A stretch of 64,000 nt of DNA from Pseudomonadota bacterium (GTDB lineage Bacteria; Pseudomonadota; Alphaproteobacteria; Rhizobiales; Xanthobacteraceae). The notes beneath the pieces were generated by a model. The model made no database searches. It saw nothing but the letters and a program-made list of their open reading frames with translations, and was not told the origin of the DNA. The position numbers and the translations under genes are program-made. The stretch lies in the NCBI GenBank assembly GCA_018240595.1, contig JAFEFL010000064.1, positions 1 to 64,000 of the forward strand. The letters run 5' to 3'. This document shows, piece by piece, positions 61,295 to 64,000 of this stretch (its first letter is position 1; each line of letters starts with the position of its first letter).

Positions 61295-62305
61295 ATGCTC
61301 CGGTTCCTTTTCACACGCGTATCCCTGGTGATTCCGACCTTCATCGGAATCACGCTGCTGGTCTTTGTCCTCGTCCGCCTCATTCCGGGCGATCCGATCG
61401 AGACCATGGCCGGCGAGCGCGGCATCTCGTCCGAAGAACACGCGCGCCTGGTGCACGAATACGGCTTCGACAAGCCGGTCATCGTGCAATACGGGCTTTA
61501 TCTCTCGCGCCTCGTCCGCGGCGATCTCGGCCGCTCCATCGTTACCCACAAGACCGTCATCGAGGAATTCGGCAGCCTGTTTCCAGCCACCGTCGAACTG
61601 TCGCTGTGCGCCCTCATGTTCGCGCTGCTGGTCGGCATTCCGGTCGGCATCATCGCCGCGGTCAGGCGCAACTCCATCTTCGACCAGGGCATCATGGGCC
61701 TGTCGCTGACCGGCTATTCGATGCCGATCTTCTGGTGGGGCTTGCTACTGATCCTGCTGTTCTCGGTGCAACTCGGCTGGACGCCGGTGTCGGGCCGCAT
61801 CGCGGTTTTGTATTTCGTCGAGGCGAAAACCGGCTTCCTGTTGATCGACACGCTGCTGGCCGGCGACATCCCGGCCTTCTGGTCGGCGGTGTCCCACCTC
61901 ATCCTGCCGGCGATCGTGCTTGGCACCGTGCCGCTCGCCGTGATTGCACGCATGACGCGCTCGGCGATGCTGGAAGTGCTGGGTGAAGATTACATCCGCA
62001 CGGCCCGCGCCAAAGGCCTGTCGAGTTTCCGCGTCGTCACGGTGCATGCCTTCCGCAACGCGCTCATTCCGATCGTCACCGTTATCGGCCTGCAGATGGG
62101 CGTGCTGTTCACCGGCGCGATCCTGACCGAGACCATCTTCTCCTGGCCCGGCGTCGGCAAATGGCTGATCGACGGCATCGCCCGGCGCGACTACCCGGTG
62201 CTGCAAGGCGGCACGCTGCTCATCGGCTCGATCATCATGGCGATCAACCTCATCGTCGACATGACCTATGGCCTGATCAACCCGCGCATCAGGCACCAGC
62301 GATGA
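61295..62305 (+). CDS. Peptide ABC transporter permease (DppB-type)
   Basis: A 336-residue inner-membrane protein with six predicted helices and the DppB pattern: FTRVSLVIPTFIGITLLVFV, GLDKP-like GFDKPVIVQYGLYL, and the EAA loop EDYIRTARAKGLSSFRVVT. It has 10 bases between the attenuator hairpin and its start, and overlaps the next permease by four bases. Confidence 0.92.
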   Translation: MLRFLFTRVSLVIPTFIGITLLVFVLVRLIPGDPIETMAGERGISSEEHARLVHEYGFDKPVIVQYGLYLSRLVRGDLGRSIVTHKTVIEEFGSLFPATVELSLCALMFALLVGIPVGIIAAVRRNSIFDQGIMGLSLTGYSMPIFWWGLLLILLFSVQLGWTPVSGRIAVLYFVEAKTGFLLIDTLLAGDIPAFWSAVSHLILPAIVLGTVPLAVIARMTRSAMLEVLGEDYIRTARAKGLSSFRVVTVHAFRNALIPIVTVIGLQMGVLFTGAILTETIFSWPGVGKWLIDGIARRDYPVLQGGTLLIGSIIMAINLIVDMTYGLINPRIRHQR

Positions 62306-63213
62306 CGATCGAAGCCACGCAAGCCCCGGTCGTTCGAAAGCCGCCGCAAGGCCCGCCGCACCCGTTCGCCGAGTTCGTGTCCTATTTCGCCGCCAACCGC
62401 GGCGCGATGATTGGATTGGGAACGATCCTGGTGCTCGTGGTGCTCGGCGCCTTCGCCGGCGTCTTCGCGCCGTTCTCGCCGGTCGCCACCAATCCGCAGG
62501 CCTTCCTCAAGCCGCCGGTCTGGCAGGCGGGCGGCGTCGCCGGACACTGGCTCGGCACCGACGCCATCGGCCGTGACATGCTGTCCCGGCTGATCTATGG
62601 CGCGCGTCTGTCGCTGTTGATCGGCCTTGCCGTGGTCGCGCTCTCCGTCACGGTCGGCACCATCCTCGGCCTGGTCGCCGGCTTTTTCCGCGGCGTCATC
62701 GAAATTGCCATCATGCGCCTGATGGACATCCTGCTGACGCTGCCGACCTTGCTGCTCGCGATCATCATCGTCGCCATCCTCGGCCCCGGCATCGTCAATG
62801 CGCTGATCGCCGTCGCCACCGTGCTGCTGCCGCACTATGTGCGCATCGTGCGCGCCACTGTGATCGCCGAAACCGCCAAGGACTACGTCACCGCGGCCAA
62901 GCTGTCCGGCGCCTCCAACCTTCGCCTGATCGTCAAGGAGATCCTGCCGAACTGCGCCGCGCCGCTCATCGTGCAGGCGACGCTCGGCATCTCGACCGCG
63001 ATCCTCGATGCCGCCGCGCTGGGCTTCATCGGCCTCGGCGCGCAGCCGCCGACACCGGAGTGGGGCACCATGCTCGCCGACGCCCGAGAATTCGTGCTGC
63101 GCGCCTGGTGGGTCGTCACCTTCCCCGGCATCATGATCCTGATCACCGTGCTGGCCTTCAACCTGCTCGGCGACGGCCTGCGCGACGCGCTCGATCCCAA
63201 GCTGAAGCGGTGA
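62302..63213 (+). CDS. Peptide ABC transporter permease (DppC-type)
   Basis: A 303-residue inner-membrane protein: FVSYFAANRGAMIGLGTILV, WLGTDAIGRDMLSRLIYGAR, and the EAA loop KDYVTAAKLSGASNLRLI. LGFIGLGAQPPTPEWG marks the DppC/OppC group. The ATG at 62302 is within the upstream stop (ATGA). Confidence 0.93.
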   Translation: MTIEATQAPVVRKPPQGPPHPFAEFVSYFAANRGAMIGLGTILVLVVLGAFAGVFAPFSPVATNPQAFLKPPVWQAGGVAGHWLGTDAIGRDMLSRLIYGARLSLLIGLAVVALSVTVGTILGLVAGFFRGVIEIAIMRLMDILLTLPTLLLAIIIVAILGPGIVNALIAVATVLLPHYVRIVRATVIAETAKDYVTAAKLSGASNLRLIVKEILPNCAAPLIVQATLGISTAILDAAALGFIGLGAQPPTPEWGTMLADAREFVLRAWWVVTFPGIMILITVLAFNLLGDGLRDALDPKLKR

Positions 63214-63217
63214 CGTG

Positions 63218-64000
63218 ATGGCCGTGATCGAGATCGACAATCTGGTCGTCGAATTTCCGTCCTCGCAGGGCCTGCTGCGCGCTGTCGATGGCGTATCGTT
63301 CAAGGTCGACGCGGGAGAAGTGCTCGGCATCGTCGGCGAGTCCGGCTCCGGCAAGAGCGTCGCCATGCTCGCGGCCATGGGCCTCGTGCCCTATCCCGGT
63401 CGCGTCAGCGCCGACCGCCTGATGTTCGGCGGCCAGGATCTCCTGAAGCTCAGCGACCGCGAGCGCCGCCGGATCGTCGGCAAGGACATGGCGATGATCT
63501 TCCAGGAGCCCGCCACCAGCCTCAATCCCTGCTACTCCGTCGGCTTCCAGATCATGGAAACCTTGCGGCTGCACGAGAAGATGGACCGCAAGGGCGCACG
63601 CCGGCGCGCCATCGAACTCCTCGAGCAGGTCGGCATCCCGGCGCCGGAAAGCCGTCTCGACGCCTTTCCGCACCAGTTGTCCGGCGGCATGAACCAGCGC
63701 GTCATGATCGCCATGGCGATCGCCTGCAATCCGAAACTGCTGATCGCGGACGAGCCGACCACCGCGCTCGACGTCACGATCCAGGCGCAGATCCTCGACC
63801 TCCTGATGTCGTTGCAGCGCGAACGCGGCATGGCACTGGTGCTCATCACGCACAACATGGGCGTGGTGTCGGAAACCGCACAGCGGGTCGCCGTGATGTA
63901 TTCCGGCCAGGTCATGGAGACCAACGAGACGGCGCGCCTGTTCGCCGACCCGCAGCACCCTTACACGGCGGCGCTGCTCGCGGCGCGGCCGGAGAGCCGC
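63218..64000 (+). CDS. Peptide ABC transporter ATP-binding protein (DppD-type), partial
   Basis: 261 codons are present, cut by the window end. Walker A is IVGESGSGKSVAMLA, the Q-loop is AMIFQEPATSLNP, the signature is QLSGGMNQRVMIAMAIA, and Walker B is LLIADEPTTALDVT. The H-loop is ITHNMGVV, followed by the DPQHPYTAALL typical of DppD/OppD. It starts four bases after the dppC stop. Confidence 0.93.
   Translation, partial: MAVIEIDNLVVEFPSSQGLLRAVDGVSFKVDAGEVLGIVGESGSGKSVAMLAAMGLVPYPGRVSADRLMFGGQDLLKLSDRERRRIVGKDMAMIFQEPATSLNPCYSVGFQIMETLRLHEKMDRKGARRRAIELLEQVGIPAPESRLDAFPHQLSGGMNQRVMIAMAIACNPKLLIADEPTTALDVTIQAQILDLLMSLQRERGMALVLITHNMGVVSETAQRVAVMYSGQVMETNETARLFADPQHPYTAALLAARPESR

Overview
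The window is GC-rich chromosomal DNA of an alphaproteobacterium, most likely order Hyphomicrobiales (Xanthobacteraceae/Nitrobacteraceae type). The evidence is an Irr regulator with a heme motif next to fabA-fabB-fabI, a DivL-type cell-cycle kinase with Tyr at the phospho-acceptor site, AddAB instead of RecBCD, a TIGR02300 protein, and the order aroA-cmk ... rpsA-sppA-ihfB-lapA-trpFBA-accD-folC. Almost all of it is housekeeping sequence. I see no prophage, insertion sequence or CRISPR array.

Layout. 0-6.6 kb: end of an unknown gene, two tandem L,D-transpeptidases, rsmB, a heparinase II/III-like protein and purH. 6.6-11.9 kb: an enolase-superfamily enzyme, fabI-fabB-fabA (minus strand), divergent irr and a DUF1127 protein. 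12-19.7 kb: an ArsR-type regulator, an SH3 protein, a D-glycerate dehydrogenase, a zinc-ribbon protein, a MoeB/ThiF-like E1 enzyme, an exported protein with a degenerate trypsin fold, an enoyl-CoA hydratase, mutM and a glyoxalase-fold protein. 19.8-30.7 kb: ubiE-ubiB, an accessory block of small enzyme-like genes (SRPBCC, DUF1428, VOC, GST, DUF899) with MarR and ArsR regulators (22.3-28.2 kb), then coaBC-dut and an Rrf2 regulator. 30.9-43.6 kb: divL, a small exported protein, tsaE fused to a sugar-kinase-like domain, a MurU-like nucleotidyltransferase, addB, addA and trxA. 43.6-53 kb: a minus-strand series read rpsA, sppA, ihfB, lapA, trpF, trpB, trpA, accD, folC. 53.4-58.7 kb: cysH-cysD-cysN on the plus strand, lying between cmk-aroA and rpsA. 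58.9-64 kb: a TIGR02300 gene, tRNA-Ala(GGC) and a Dpp-type peptide ABC operon cut off by the window end.

How the genes work together. fabA/fabB/fabI make unsaturated and saturated acyl chains, and accD supplies malonyl-CoA. trpFBA completes tryptophan synthesis. cysH/cysD/cysN reduce sulfate by the APS route. tsaE-kinase and the MurU-like gene suggest cell-wall sugar salvage beside tRNA t6A modification. addAB repairs double-strand breaks. Dispersed paired-hairpin repeats (REP-like, ending GTCAT...ATGAC) sit in many gene junctions, including several inside the trp-acc-fol series.

Most interesting points: a FitA-like ribbon-helix-helix DNA-binding domain fused to the N-terminus of CoaBC, with a perfect 10-bp inverted repeat just upstream; a CysN carrying a C-terminal DUF2061 membrane domain; an exported protease homologue that appears to have lost all three catalytic residues; the accessory GST/VOC/SRPBCC block with a palindrome placed between the -35 and -10 elements of its MarR gene; and GANTC sites clustered in front of divL. 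All family calls come from reading motifs by eye, without database searches.
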